Positions 23,760 through 35,600 of a stretch of DNA of 64,000 bases are shown one piece after another. Below the pieces are notes generated by a model. That model had not been told where the DNA came from. It saw nothing but the letters and a program-made list of their open reading frames with translations, and did not search any database. Both the position numbers and the translations under genes were made by a program. The stretch's first letter is position 1. Every line of letters begins with the position of its first letter. The stretch is from Callorhinus ursinus (taxonomy: Eukaryota; Chordata; Mammalia; Carnivora; Otariidae): NCBI RefSeq assembly GCF_003265705.1, contig NW_020312785.1:22688594-22752593 (forward strand), read 5' to 3'.

Positions 23760-25180
23760 GGGGCTTTTCCAATAAGGATATAAATGATAGAGTGTACAAC
23801 ACATTTAGTTACACAAGCAACTGGAAATAGAACTTCTATCTGCTTAAGAGGTGACCTGGTCAAGCAAATTCTGAGGACTCTTCCTTTTTTTTTTTTTTTG
23901 GTTAAAAAATGCTAGTGACTTTATGAAATATGAGATAAGAATAAGCTTTTTAAAAAATATATTAAATGGTTTTGAATACTTTCCATCAAAATCTTAACAT
24001 GTTCTAATTCTTATGAAATAGAGCTAGGTATTAAGACTTTGAAGAACATCTCATGCTTTCTTTCTCTCCATTCCTGTAATGCTTAAAAAAATTATTTCTG
24101 GGGAATGGACTATCTCAAGCCATGTATTCACATGCTTTCCTAGAACAGTTGATCAAATCTCATTTTTCTCAGGTGAAGGAAGATCTATCACATGGTAAAT
24201 GGCGAAGGTAACTCTTTAACCTTTAAGGCAGCAATTTGCAAGAGTTACCTGCACAATCAACCATTTCTATGCCATCATTCTTTCACTTTTATTATACAAG
24301 TTACTGGAATTGGACAATCTAAATCTTGCAACCGAGAGGGGTTAGGGATGGGGGTGGAGATGAGGTGAGTTCATGGTGGGCACAGGGATGGGTACCAAAG
24401 AGAAACACAGATACAATTAAATATTATTTCCCTACCTTAAATTTGGAGTAAAGTGTTTTAATTGTAGAATTGTGGGATTCTTGCTAAAAATGAAATATTT
24501 TAATTGCAGGTGAAATGCATCAAGAATAAAATATTGAAAACTAGCAGCCATCCTTTTCAGTCACATCTACCTGTATCTACCTATGTCTGTATTTACCTTA
24601 AAAAATAGAAAAGAAAATAGAAAAAAAATGAGAGCACTGTTATTCATTTCTTAAAATCTGCTGACTTAGTGGAGGTACTGCAACAAATGGTCTATGAAAT
24701 GAGAGCCTTTGCACAAGCCAGTGAGCTTTACAGGCCCTGATGATATTCTATTCTGCAATTCTATACTATGTGAGGATTCTGCATTTTACTATAACCAGAA
24801 CAAATTTAATTGTGTTATTCTGTTTCTAATTTTTTAGTCCCTATTGTAGATAAAGTGTGTGTTATCTCAAATGCATTAATCCAGAGCTTGAAAAATTATC
24901 CTTGACCTTCCTCTGGATGTTTTGGATGCAGTACAAACAATGTGTAAAAACACCTGGGCTCAAGCATGGCAAATGAAACCATGAGGTAATTGGTTAATTG
25001 CAGGTGAAATTGGCCACTCACCTCTTTTATTGAAAGAGCAAGTGACTAATTGCACTTGTGAATGCTCTAAAAGAACAAATTAGGGAGTAACATAGGTTTG
25101 GTGGGCATGCAGAGGCCCATATAGGAAAGAAAGCCATGATATACATACATATACTTCCTAGATCTGTCCACTGAGAGGAC
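23760..25180. other. Unassigned A/T-rich stretch
   Basis: Includes a (T)15 run at about 23886. There are no open frames or repeats I can assign. Two similar 'attgcaggtgaaat' words lie near 24505 and 24999. Confidence 0.45.
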
Positions 25181-25254
25181 CTGGAAATGGTAATAATCAA
25201 ATGGAAATGACAGAAATGTGGAAATGTACCAGGGCAGAGAAAGGAAAGTACAAG

Positions 25255-25935
25255 ATGAACCTAGAATATGCTATTATGCCAGAAGGGATTGACACACTCA
25301 AAGAACGATAAGAACATCAAAAAAACACAAAAGCCAACTAGAAGGCCTCCCTCTGGACACATAGGAGACACATTGAATATTGAAACAAATAATGGTAATA
25401 ATAGCTTATGGCCCAATGAATGCATTAGGAAAACACAAATCCATACCAATAGATTAAATAAATGAGTTAATTGAAACTTTGATGAGGAATATGGATATTC
25501 ACATAGTTTCACAGTCCCTTTACTTCTCACCCCAATTCTTACCATGATGAGTCAGAAAGGAATGATGTGCAATTTTACAATGGGGAAGCCGGCAGATGTC
25601 ATCTTAAATAAGTGCTCAAAATTTATCATCAACAGTGGTACAAATAGAAATCACATGACACTTGGTGGAATGCAATGAGAAGAAAATAGCATCATTTCTA
25701 TGATATCCCTGCCAAAGATGCATAACCTTATTCTCTAGTCATGAAGAAAAATTCCACAAACCCAAAAAGAGACATTCTACAAAATAACTGGTCTGTAAAC
25801 TTCAAAGATACTAAGGTCAAGAAACCAGTGAAAAATTGAAGAGCTATTCCAAACTGAAGGAAACAAGGCATGACAATTAAATTCAATGCCTGATTCTGAA
25901 ATGGATCTTTGTGCTATAAAGACATTTTTTAGAAC
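25255..25935 (+). mobile_element. Ancient L1 (L1ME-like) 3' end
   Basis: The later half carries the conserved L1ME 3' UTR words 'gagacattctacaaaataac', 'tggtctgtaaacttcaaaga', 'actaaggtcaagaaaccagt' and 'tcaatgcctgattctgaaat'. Upstream sequence fits the preceding UTR less well. It is very old and non-coding. Confidence 0.65.
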
Positions 25936-26344
25936 CACTAATTAAGAAAAATATTTTTCTTTCCACCGTACTTTCAGTCTCTCTGGAAGTCTGAGATTAT
26001 GTAAGTTTCTTTTCTCACCCATTAATAGTTGCTTTCACTACTTCTTGTCATCTAAAATGAGTCAAAGGATTTTAAAGCATTGTCTTGTCACCTAAACCGT
26101 TAAATGTTTTAAGATATAGTAAAACAACTCAGTAGTTTTTACTCTGCTTCATTTTACTACAGAAAATGGAAATATAATTTCAGTTGGAAGATGTAGCTCT
26201 CCTTCCGGCCGAATCCTCACAATTTAGTTTCTCGGTTCGGGAAATGACTTTTCTTTACCTAAATTTAAAAATTATGACTTCAATTTTGGCCAAGCAATTA
26301 AAGTTGTTGTTTCATTAAGACTTTGTTATATGTGCATAAAAGCC

Positions 26345-26900
26345 CAAGATTCGTCCTTTTATTCATTCAAGAAATACTGATTGACTCCTTATTTTGTTCT
26401 AGGCACTGAGGGTGTGTCAGGAAACAAACTTGCTGCAAATCTCTGACCTCATGAAGCTCACACTCTAGTGGGGAATGTAACAAACAAATAAGTAAATTAC
26501 GTTTTGTGTTTCGGATCTATGCTCAGTGGAGAAAATGAAAACAGGGAAGGATAAATGGAATTGTGGGAGCCCACGGAAGTTTTAAATGGAGTAGCCATGA
26601 GCGCCTGGGTGGCTCAGTTGGTTAAGCGACTGCCTTCGGCTCAGGTCATGATCCTGGAGTCCCGGGATCGAGTCCCACATCGGGCTCCCTGCTCGGCGGG
26701 GAGTCTGCTTCTCCCTCTGACCCTCTTCCCTCTCATGCTCTCTATCTCTCATTCTCTCTCTCTAATAAATAAATAAAATCTTAAAAAAAAAAATAAATGG
26801 AGTAGCCAGGGAGGGCATTGATGAAAGGCAACTATTCAAGCAAAGACCTGAAGAAGGTAAAGAACTGTGCCATGCATATGCTTGGGGCCAGGGTGCAAAT
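26345..26900 (-). mobile_element. L2 LINE 3' end, antisense, interrupted by a SINE
   Basis: Left: 'attcattcaagaaatactga', 'tgttctaggcactgagggtg' and 'cctcatgaagctcacactct' are the reverse L2 end. The segment after the SINE, 'gggagggcattgatgaaagg' and 'caaagacctgaagaaggtaa', continues the same element. The SINE at 26598-26794 splits it, so L2 is the older insertion. Confidence 0.75.
26598..26794 (+). mobile_element. Can-SINE (SINEC), full length, young-looking
   Basis: 'gcgcctgggtggctcagttg', 'aagcgactgccttcggctca' and 'ggtcatgatcctggagtccc' are close to consensus. The body has 'cttctccctctgaccctct', and the tail AATAAATAAATAAAATCTT. The 14-bp TSD aaatggagtagcca is identical at 26584-26597 and 26795-26808. 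The short protein frame over it is a translation of the SINE. Confidence 0.98.
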
Positions 26901-27139
26901 TTAAGTAATTTTGTTTTAGTTAACAATGGAGTGGTTTCATATGTTTCCGGTATAGATGAATTATACAATTGTTGAAAAGAGACTGCTGATTGAATATATA
27001 TATAATAAAGAATCAAACTTCTGCTTATGGGGCTAAGTATCATTTTGGAAAGAAAAAAGGAAAAAAGAGAAAAAGACAGAAAGGGCAGGGAAGGGAAGGA
27101 TGAATAGATCATGAATCAAAAGAAGAGAAAACCTAGGGT

Positions 27140-27475
27140 GGGGTAGGGAAACTTTTTCTCTTGAGGGCCGGGGGTTAATAATTCAGGCTTTCTGGACCAA
27201 AATGGAGCTCTGTCACAACTCTTCAACCCTGCCTTTATAGTGTAAACTCAGCCACAGGAAATACATAAGTGAAACCGTGTGGCTATTTTCCAATTCAATG
27301 TTAGAAACACTAATATTTAAACTTTGTCCAAAGACACATCAAAATATTTTTTTTCTTTTTTATTTCATTTTTTTCAACCTTCTGAACACGAAAAGAAACA
27401 TTCTTATTATGGACTCTACAAAAACAGTGCAAGGCACCTGACCCTTGGGCTGTCATTTGCTGATCCCTGATCTAG
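27140..27475 (-). mobile_element. hAT-Charlie-type MITE (MER3/MER58-like), antisense, with internal insert
   Basis: 'gggaaactttttctcttgag', 'ttcaggctttctggaccaaa', 'tctgtcacaactcttcaacc' and 'tgtggctattttccaattca' are the reverse family order, ending 'ttgctgatccctga'. About 100 bp of T-rich extra sequence near 27320-27420 interrupts the last third. Confidence 0.75.
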
Positions 27476-28294
27476 AGTCACAGAGGCAAGTAATGTGAAT
27501 CAATATGGTGCAATGGGAGGGGGAAAGGAATCGTTAGTCCTTTGGCTCTGAGCAAGTTTCCACCTCTCAATGCTTTATCGTTTCAACCAGTGAAATGAAG
27601 GTGTTGAAATAAATGAACATCAAATTCTCTTCCTGCAATAAATTTTGTTGTACTACCTTTCTTTCAGAACTAAGAATGGATATCTATAAGGGGAAAAAAA
27701 TTGATTTCAATTAGAGTTCACGGTTTCAGTTCTAGTCTTTGCAAAAATCTCTTCTTAAGACAAAAATGCTTTTTCACCCCTTGGGTGTAGAAGTTAGTGC
27801 TTCATGCCCTTTAGGATATTGGTGTCACCATGATTTCAATGATACCTTGCTGGAAAATCCCTGAAATGGTCAGTCTCAACTGCCATGAGCAAGGCTACTA
27901 TATGGCCTGACAAGATGCCAGTAGTTTATTCCTAAATAAAAGCCTTTCTTAAGTGGTGGGTGAAGATTCTCATGCATAAAGTTTATCTCATTCATTCCAG
28001 TTTAGATTTCTTTGAGAGGCCAGGTGTGTTGAGCTTAGTTTTGTAATGAAGCATGGGCTTCTTGTTGAAACAGCTCTCTGCCTTGCTCTAGGGCAACTGG
28101 GAAACAGAGTCTGACTTATTTAACCATTCTCCAGGATGATTTCAATTTTATATATTTAGCAAGGAACTTTTCCAAAATATTCTCTCCTCTCTTTCAGAGA
28201 TAATGTTTGTAAGGTTTGTCATAATTTTAAATGTTAATTCTATAAAATAAAAATTTTATAGAAAAAAACAAAAGATGTTAAACATTTAAATTGT

Positions 28295-28856
28295 GTGTCT
28301 AAAGATGGCCACAATAATATCTCCCCTTCTACTCCGACATGAGGCTTTGGAATCTATTTTGCCCTCCCCTTGAATCTACTCTGGTGAGTTGGTGTTGACT
28401 AGTAGAATTAAGTGAAGCTGACACTGTAACTTTTGAGGTCAATTCTTGTCTGCAGCTTTCAATTCCTCTCTTTAGAAGTCCTTATCTGCCAGGGGAAAAG
28501 GTCCAGCTACTTTACCGAAGAGATGACATGGAGAGAGAAAGAGAGAGAGATGCCCAGGTGGCCCCCAGCTGTTCCAGCCATTGAAACACAGACCCAATGC
28601 AGGTAAATGAATTCATCCTAGGCATTTCAGCTCCTGCTAGCCCAATGCCCCAAATTAACCCAGTTTCTAGATGATAATCCTAAATGCAGCCAAATGAGTA
28701 ACCGCAGGAAATGCCATAAGAAATGCCCAGTCGAGTGCACCTGTGCCCTGAATTCCTGAGCCACAGAATCTTGAGCAAATACAATGATTCTGATTTTAAG
28801 CCATTAAGTGTTAGGATAGTGTGTTGAGCAACAATAGAAAACAAAACCAAACTTTA
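28295..28856 (+). mobile_element. MLT1-class MaLR solo LTR
   Basis: Starts 'taaagatggccacaataata' and ends 'attttaagccattaagtgtt' and 'gagcaacaatagaaaaca'. The middle has 'tctgccaggggaaaaggtcc', a GA run (28528-28550), and 'gcacctgtgccctgaattcc' before 'tgagccacagaatcttgagc'. The terminal blocks match the other four MLT1-class LTRs in this window. Confidence 0.6.
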
Positions 28857-28859
28857 TCC

Positions 28860-29625
28860 CAATTAAATTTCATAACAATCAATTATATCACCAATTACAT
28901 TTCAGGTGACTGTACACAGCTTATCAACGACTAGCTGCTCTGTGGTAAAACATGCTGAAATCTGTAATATTCTCACTATGTGTCTTCTGTTTTTTAAACA
29001 GTCATTGTTCTTTAGGCAATACGTCTTGCTAATATAATTAAAAACTTAATGCAACTAGTAAATGAAGTAGCATATATAAATTTTAAAATTTAATTTAAAA
29101 TTATGAAATTTAAAATTATCTAGAATAAATCTAACATGAATTAATTCTGGTTTATTATTATCAAAATTAGCCATTTTACCATAATGCCAATAGAAATGGA
29201 ATTATACTGTTCCACAGAATGTAGTCTTTATTCCACATGAACATAAATACATTTTAAATCTATTTTAAAAATATAAATATATTTAGTTTTAAAATAGCTG
29301 GAAATAAATATATTTTTAAAATAACTAGGAAATCACAGAAAGATGGAGATTTATTTAATTCAAATGTTACTGTAATTAAAAGATTTTTTTTTCTTAATGT
29401 TGTGGTAAAGTTGCAGTATATAAAACTATGTATGATGGCAGGATACATGTGATTTTCATTATAGTCATAGTTCATTTGAAGTTGGCCTAATGTTTTCTTG
29501 ATGTTCCTTGTTCATGACCAAAAAAAAAAAAAAGAATAACTACTTAAATGGTGACACAAATTGATGTTAATGAATTAGTCCATTCATACAAGGACTCCCA
29601 ATTTTACTGCTAAAAGCACACCATT
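28860..29625. other. Unassigned, strongly A/T-rich stretch
   Basis: Palindromic A/T tracts at 29075-29120 (repeated 'aaatttaaaatt' words) and (A)13 at about 29520. No element or gene recognised. Confidence 0.5.
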
Positions 29626-29627
29626 AT

Positions 29628-29700
29628 AGGCAGCATGATGTAGTTTAAAAGGCACACTGATAAGTGCCTGTATTCAAATCTATTTCTGTGCCCTTTGTAT
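29628..29700 (+). mobile_element. MIR 5'-part relic
   Basis: 'ggcagcatgatgtagtttaa' and 'aaggcacactgataagtgcc' then 'tgtattcaaatc' follow the MIR head in order. The 3' half is absent or unrecognisable. Confidence 0.55.
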
Positions 29701-30053
29701 TCTTATCTTTCCCAGGCCAGCAGACAATCCCGCCTTTCACTAACCTTTGGCACTCCACCATCAGCAATAAACTGTGCTCCTTCCCAGTCCCTGAGCTTCC
29801 TTAATTAGCATCACCTGTGGTATGTTCCATTTGGAGCAGCCCCATCAGCGGCACACACCTGTTTTGGTGCCTGCAGGTAGAACAAGGCTCAGTGTTTCAG
29901 GGCTCTGAGGAGTCCATCTGCGTGCCCTAAAACCCTAACTAAACACCTATCATTTCACCGAGCTTACCATAGTCTCTAATCCTGACAATTGTGCCTCGAT
30001 GATGTAGAAATAAAGTGATAAACAAGAACGTGAACGGATCCACAATACGGTGG

Positions 30054-30173
30054 CCCAACAAATTAAGTAGAATGTTTTCCCTCTGTTTTCAAAATGAAAA
30101 ATTCTTGTTTTTACCCAACAAATTATGTAAAATATTTTTCCCTTCTTCTCAAGAGGAAATATCGTTTGTTTTC
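30054..30173 (+). repeat. Diverged ~60-bp tandem duplication
   Basis: Both units start 'cccaacaaatta.gta.aat' (30054 and 30114), go on to a TTTTCCCT-type run and end in GTTTTTAC / GTTTTCAC. Many substitutions make it an old duplication. Confidence 0.6.
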
Positions 30174-30175
30174 AC

Positions 30176-31090
30176 GTTTATATTTTCTCTAAGCCCTCTT
30201 TTGTAAGTCATGGAAGTTGTAAACACTTAAATCTTTCTTTTGGTCATGATATATTTTTAGGGATAAATTTTGAAGCACAGCTTCAACAATATTCAAGGTC
30301 GTGTTTTCCCTTAAAATGTTTTTATGGTATAAACCAACTCACATGAACGTTAGAAGGGTAAAACTGACACATTTAAAACATTTAAAATAAAAAATATATA
30401 GCAATGAATCATAAAAAATGTAATGAATGTCTTTTACTGAACAATGGATGAAATGTAGGTTGTTAAACCAAAGGAATTTTAAAAGGCTTAATTTGTGTTC
30501 TTCTCACAAACTCACACTTTTCTTTTCTCATACCTTTTTTCTGTGCCAAGGAGAATTGGCTGTGACACTTAATGGGTATATTTTGTTAAAGCTAAGTTCT
30601 TTTAATGTCAAGCTATTATATCTTCTACATACAGAAGAGAAATGGTGCCAAGATTTCTAACAAGTGAGTACACATTCGTCTTTAAACAGAAAGGCACTAA
30701 AAAAGCTTTGTGTTGTTAGACTGATGTGTTGAAAGACATGCAAGTCAATCCTGAATCTATTAGACTAAAGGCTGTTTTTGAGAAAAAAGCCTATAGATTA
30801 ATACTCAGGCTAAAAACAAAAGTCTCTGATCTTGCCCAATTTGTAATAAGCAACACATATCTTTACCTATAATAATTTGACAACAAAAGTAGAGTAGAAA
30901 TGTTGCCTTGTTGTACAAGGTTTTACTAAGAAACAGAATATCATAGTCTAATTTTTTACACATTTTTAATGAAAAGTAAAAAAAATAAATAAATACAATT
31001 TTAGTCTTCAATGAATTCTGTTTGCAATGGCTTATATGTGTAAGAAAGGGATAGCCATCATAATTTAATACTTATCAAGTTTTGATTTCC
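30176..31090. other. Unassigned A/T-rich stretch
   Basis: The 77-codon frame at 30427-30660 (+) and other short frames have no recognisable domain. No repeat identified. Confidence 0.45.
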
Positions 31091-31094
31091 CATT

Positions 31095-31260
31095 CCATGC
31101 TCAGAATGAAAGATTCTAAAATATGAATCATACACTCTTCATCTTACATATGAGAAACTGAGACCCTGAAAATGGCTTGTCTGGGATTACACCGTTATTA
31201 GTGATTAAACTCTGATGTCTTGATCCTTAGTATAGTGCTCTTTCCACTGCAATACTCCAC
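31095..31260 (-). mobile_element. MIR relic, antisense
   Basis: 'catcttacatatgagaaact', 'gagaccctgaaaatggcttg' and 'tgggattacaccgttattag' match reverse MIR, ending with 'agtatagtgctctttccact'. Confidence 0.7.
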
Positions 31261-31803
31261 ATTTCTTTACTGATTTTGACTCTCTAAACAACAAATGAAA
31301 AGGAGGAGGTGAATTTTAATAAGTCCAAATTAAAGCTATCAACTGTATATATAACTTTACTATTTGTAATAAGATGCATCTCTCTTAGAAAGTGGGCTGG
31401 AAACAGTCCAGAGTTCTAGATTACAAAGCCATGCCGACATAGTTATAAAGGTGTTAGCTCCTTTAACATAGGTCAGTTTCATCACCAATGGTCATCAACC
31501 TATTTAGAAGTTTTTCTGATAAGGAAATAGACTAATTAGACAAGGCTCTGGCTCTATAAAGCAGCAGAAGGAAAAGAAAATAGAATACATAAACAGAGAA
31601 ATTTGCCCAGGTTGTAGCACTGAATTTGATTCAGAATACTGACAATTACTTAAAATGTAAGATCAACCAAAGGTTCTTTGTTGTACATATGGATGCAGCA
31701 TTGAGTAGTATTTTCCAAAATATGCTTTGCAAAATGTAAGTTCCCCAAACTATGAAGAGGTTTTAAGTGAAAACAAAAGTTCTCAAATTCAAATATACTA
31801 GAG

Positions 31804-32010
31804 TCGGGGCACCTGGGTGGCTCAGTTGGTTAAGTGACTGCCTTCGGCTCAGGTCACGATTCCAGCGTCCTGGGATCGAGCCCCACATCGGGCTCCCGGC
31901 TCAGCGGGGAGCCTGCTTCTCCCTCTGACCCTCTCCCCTCTCGTGCTGTTTCTCTCTCTCTCTTTCACTCTCAAATAAATAAATAAATAAATAACATCTT
32001 TTTTAAAAAC
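31804..32010 (+). mobile_element. Can-SINE (SINEC), full length, young-looking
   Basis: 'cacctgggtggctcagttgg', 'actgccttcggctcaggtca', 'cgatcgagcc'-type body, a (CT)n stretch and an (AAAT)5 tail ending ACATCTTTTTTAAAAA. The 14-bp TSD caaatatactagag is identical at 31790-31803 and 32011-32024. Confidence 0.98.
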
Positions 32011-32543
32011 CAAATATACTAGAGAAAAATTGCATACAATACCCCTTTCTTGATATTTATATTGCATGTAAGCATACGAAAAGCTCTGCAAAGTTGTACA
32101 CTAAAGATATCTATTTAACTATTTTACCAAGTATGTCCTAGACTTACCTGACTACAGAACCTTTTCTTTTTTTTCAAATAATAGCATTTTATAGAACACA
32201 ATGGGAAACACTGATTTAGCGTGTAGCATATATCCTGAGAAGCTGAAGCAAGGAATTCTATGTCCATTCTCAAGCAGAAGTATTGTCTTGAATCTCTTTC
32301 CTGAGAATAAGAGATATACAAAATATCATTTCATGATTAATATCTCTCCTTTACTTCCGCTTTCCTTTTCTAAGCCCCCTCAAAATTAAAAACCCACAAG
32401 AGATTTAAAAAAACCATAACATTCAATGTGGCTACTTCAGTAGGTAAAAAAATGAAAGCCACATCTTTTTATTTGCTTACAAAGGTCACTGCATCTGTCA
32501 TGAAGGCCAATCACTTTAGGTAAGATTATGGATTATCCCTGAT

Positions 32544-32545
<2 letters not shown>

Positions 32546-32587
<42 letters not shown>

Positions 32588-32608
32588 AACACAAAAACAC
32601 ACACACAG
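32546..32608. repeat. (CA)n microsatellite
   Basis: Perfect CA repeat to 32584, then GCAAAC/CAAAAA-interrupted units to 32608. Confidence 0.95.
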
Positions 32609-32619
32609 AGTCTGTTTTA

Positions 32620-35600
32620 TGGCTATATATATTAAGTGTGTCAGGGCTGGATGGAACTGAGTGCCCGGAATTCTGTTAGGTTATTTTTTATGAGCTTTAC
32701 TTCATTTTTTTGCCCCCGTCCCTGGTAATGGAAGTCGAAGAGCAGGCTTCCTGCATAAAAGTTATGAACAAACTTGCAGAGTCCCCTGTGGCACAGAAAT
32801 TTTCAAATGTAAAAGATAAAGAAGAACTTGGCAAAAGCATCTGTGAATTGGCTTTAAGAACCCACCAAGGAGTTTTTCTAGCTAGTTGCTAGTAACTCCG
32901 AGGAACTGCTAATAACCACTCTTACTCCCTGCTGATAGGAGGCCTTAGCTGCTTAGGTCCTATCAGGACATAAGCATTTAGCCTTGTTCTGTACGGAGCA
33001 AATTTCTATTAGATTATGTGAGAATGTGTAAAATAAAGTTAGTTAGGATTTTTCTTTCCTGTGCAAGCTGCACAGGACGAGGGTGGGAGTGAATATGTCT
33101 GCCTGTGTCATCTGGAAATTCAAGGCTCCTTTTGTTAACCGATGGCAGAATGGGCAGAATGAGCAGAAGATCTAAAATTTGCTGGGTATTGTTTTACTTG
33201 CTAATTTTTTCAGTTCAAATTTAACATTGACTTCTAGATGCTCCCAGAAAGGTGATTTAACCAAGTATTACTGAACAACTTAGCATTACTTTAGTATTAA
33301 ATTACAAGCTTCAGAGTAAACCAACTCTCAATGACAAAACCATAACCATAAATGGTTTCCCTCAGTCCTCAAATATGTATATATATTTACATTCCCAACA
33401 ATTCCCTGGGCAGGGACCTGGAGCTTTGTTTACTGCAGAGTTTGGCCATGTGGAAAATACGGGCACTGAAGTGGAGAATATTTTTGCATTCTTCTATGCC
33501 AGTGTTGCCCTTTTCTGTCAAGATGCACATGCATGTGTCCACGATCGGAGCGATATTTACAAGCTGTATTTTACATAATTCCGGGGAATGACTATCTACT
33601 CTTCCACCGAAGAGAATTCCCTTGGCCCTCCTGCTTGCCATTCTATCCTGCTGGTTCGTTTGTTCTGTTGTATATCCTGCAGAGTGATGCATTGCAGCAT
33701 CTTCACCGGTTGTAGCTGAAGTAGAGTCATCCATCATCCCAATCACTGGAACTGAGGACCTTATGGACTGGGAGTAAATTATGAAGCTATGAGGAAGGTG
33801 ATCATTTTTGCAGAAACAGCTATTTTATGTTCCTGTTCTTTATACCATCCTTTCTTTCTTGTTTGGGATAATGAAACAGTAAAAGCCACAGGGGCGGTTT
33901 GTGTCCCCTGGATTCATACTGAAAGAAGAAAATACAATCAATAAAAATGTACTTAACAAGCTTAAGATTGACTGGTATTTTTCTTGTTTATTTTGAATTT
34001 CAAATGTGATTTTCTGTTGACCCGCTGCTAATGCCAGAGAGCTGTGGATTTCCCAGATTTAAGTGTGTTATAAATGGATAAACTTCACCACCTGGGATGA
34101 TTTAAACTGATTTGACATCCAGTCTGGGCACTGCAAAGGGAAAGTTGTCAACTATCCTAGTAAATTTCAGCCATGTGGAGTCAAACTAGATAAGTTACTC
34201 CTCTCCTACACTCTCTGCCCCTTCTTTTGCAAGTGGAAATATCAATCAAGGGCTGAAAACTTGCCATTTTGCTTCATGTCATTTACACAAGTCTTTATTT
34301 TACTCTAGTAAATCTAAAATCACTTAAAATTCAATATATGCAAAATATATGCTTAAATAACTTCAAGAAAATGGAATAAATTCCCAAATATTATTAAGGG
34401 AAATTGAAATTGAAGATAATTATTAAATCTTAAAATTGAAGTGGTTCTAATACATGACCGATTTGACTGAACATTTGTTTTTCTTCCATTTACTCTGCAG
34501 TTACACAGTTTCGATCTTGTAAAACCCGTCAGTATTGATCTGCTTTGGTTTATCTTTATTTCATACATGTTGACTATTTTCTAATGGAAGAGGGCTATAT
34601 TGCATTATGGACACTTACTAATTCTTTAGTAAAAACTTTTAAATCTGAGAAGTGATTATTAGAGCTAAGTAGCCTCACTTTGAAGACGGATTTTCTTTGA
34701 CCTAAATAATGTGATAACACTTCAATGTAGTTACTTTAAAATGGTTTAACTAGTAGAATGAGTCATATTTAATCAACAACACAGTAAATGTAATCTAAAT
34801 TAATATTTTAAATTTGGAAGGTGCACACTTTTATGGATAATAAGACATGAAAGAAAGCGTTCTAATTAAAAATTAAATACTGGGCAGAAACTAAATCTTG
34901 GTTGCATCTGGTTGCTACATATGAGAGATAAATATTTAACACAAATTAAACTATGTGTGGTATTTTTGAAGCAAATATTGACCTTTTATTTAGGATGACC
35001 ACATACATAATTTTTGTACTATAGCTGCTGAATGTTTATGCAAAATGCCAACAGACACAGTAGCAGTCAAGTCTAATGGAAATAAAAGTTGGAAAAGAAA
35101 TTAAGCTTTCTCTGAAGGGGGGGAGCGTTTTTTATAGGAAGTGTAGCAAGGCAAGCTAATCTTACCATGTTTAAATGCAAATTTTATTGAGACAAATCAA
35201 AGGCAATGAAAGGCAGACAAAGAGTTTCATTCTATTTTGAACTACTTTATTGGCTTCAGCCACTGTTTTTGAATGAAGCCAGTCTCTTACACTTTATTGA
35301 CAATAGTTTCTACCCAATCTTTCACTAAGGAAGAGAAAGTTCATTAACCTGAAGAACCAACCCTTCCATCACCTATTCTTGCTGGTTAGTAAAATAATGA
35401 AAGAGGGACTCTGTTAGAATTTTTGTTTGTATATTTTTAGTTAAAAAATTGAAAACTTGAGTGTTTTACCGAAGTACAGAAGCACTAACTAAAATATACA
35501 CGGTTCCTGAAATACTCTTAAATGTTGCATCCATAATTTTTAGATGGGTGGGGAGAGCTGTTCATCTAAGGGTAATTCGGCTGGGGTGCTTTTAAAATCT

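Noticed and set aside
26598..26650. tRNA-like A and B box sequence
   Set aside because: It belongs to the SINE head, which derives from a tRNA-Lys gene. No mature tRNA cloverleaf is expected.
26555..26776. Frame with a WVAQLVKRLPSAQVMI segment
   Set aside because: The same peptide pattern recurs at 50843-51052, 55347-55535 and 59168-59371; it is a translation of the Can-SINE.
32710..32892. 60-codon frame in the repeat-poor block
   Set aside because: I do not recognise any family. There is no start context, splice-site pair or second exon that supports it, and it ends after 183 bp.
33352..33746. Overlapping frames on both strands at 33.4-33.7 kb
   Set aside because: Several frames open together on both strands is typical of chance in complex sequence. 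No domain is recognisable.
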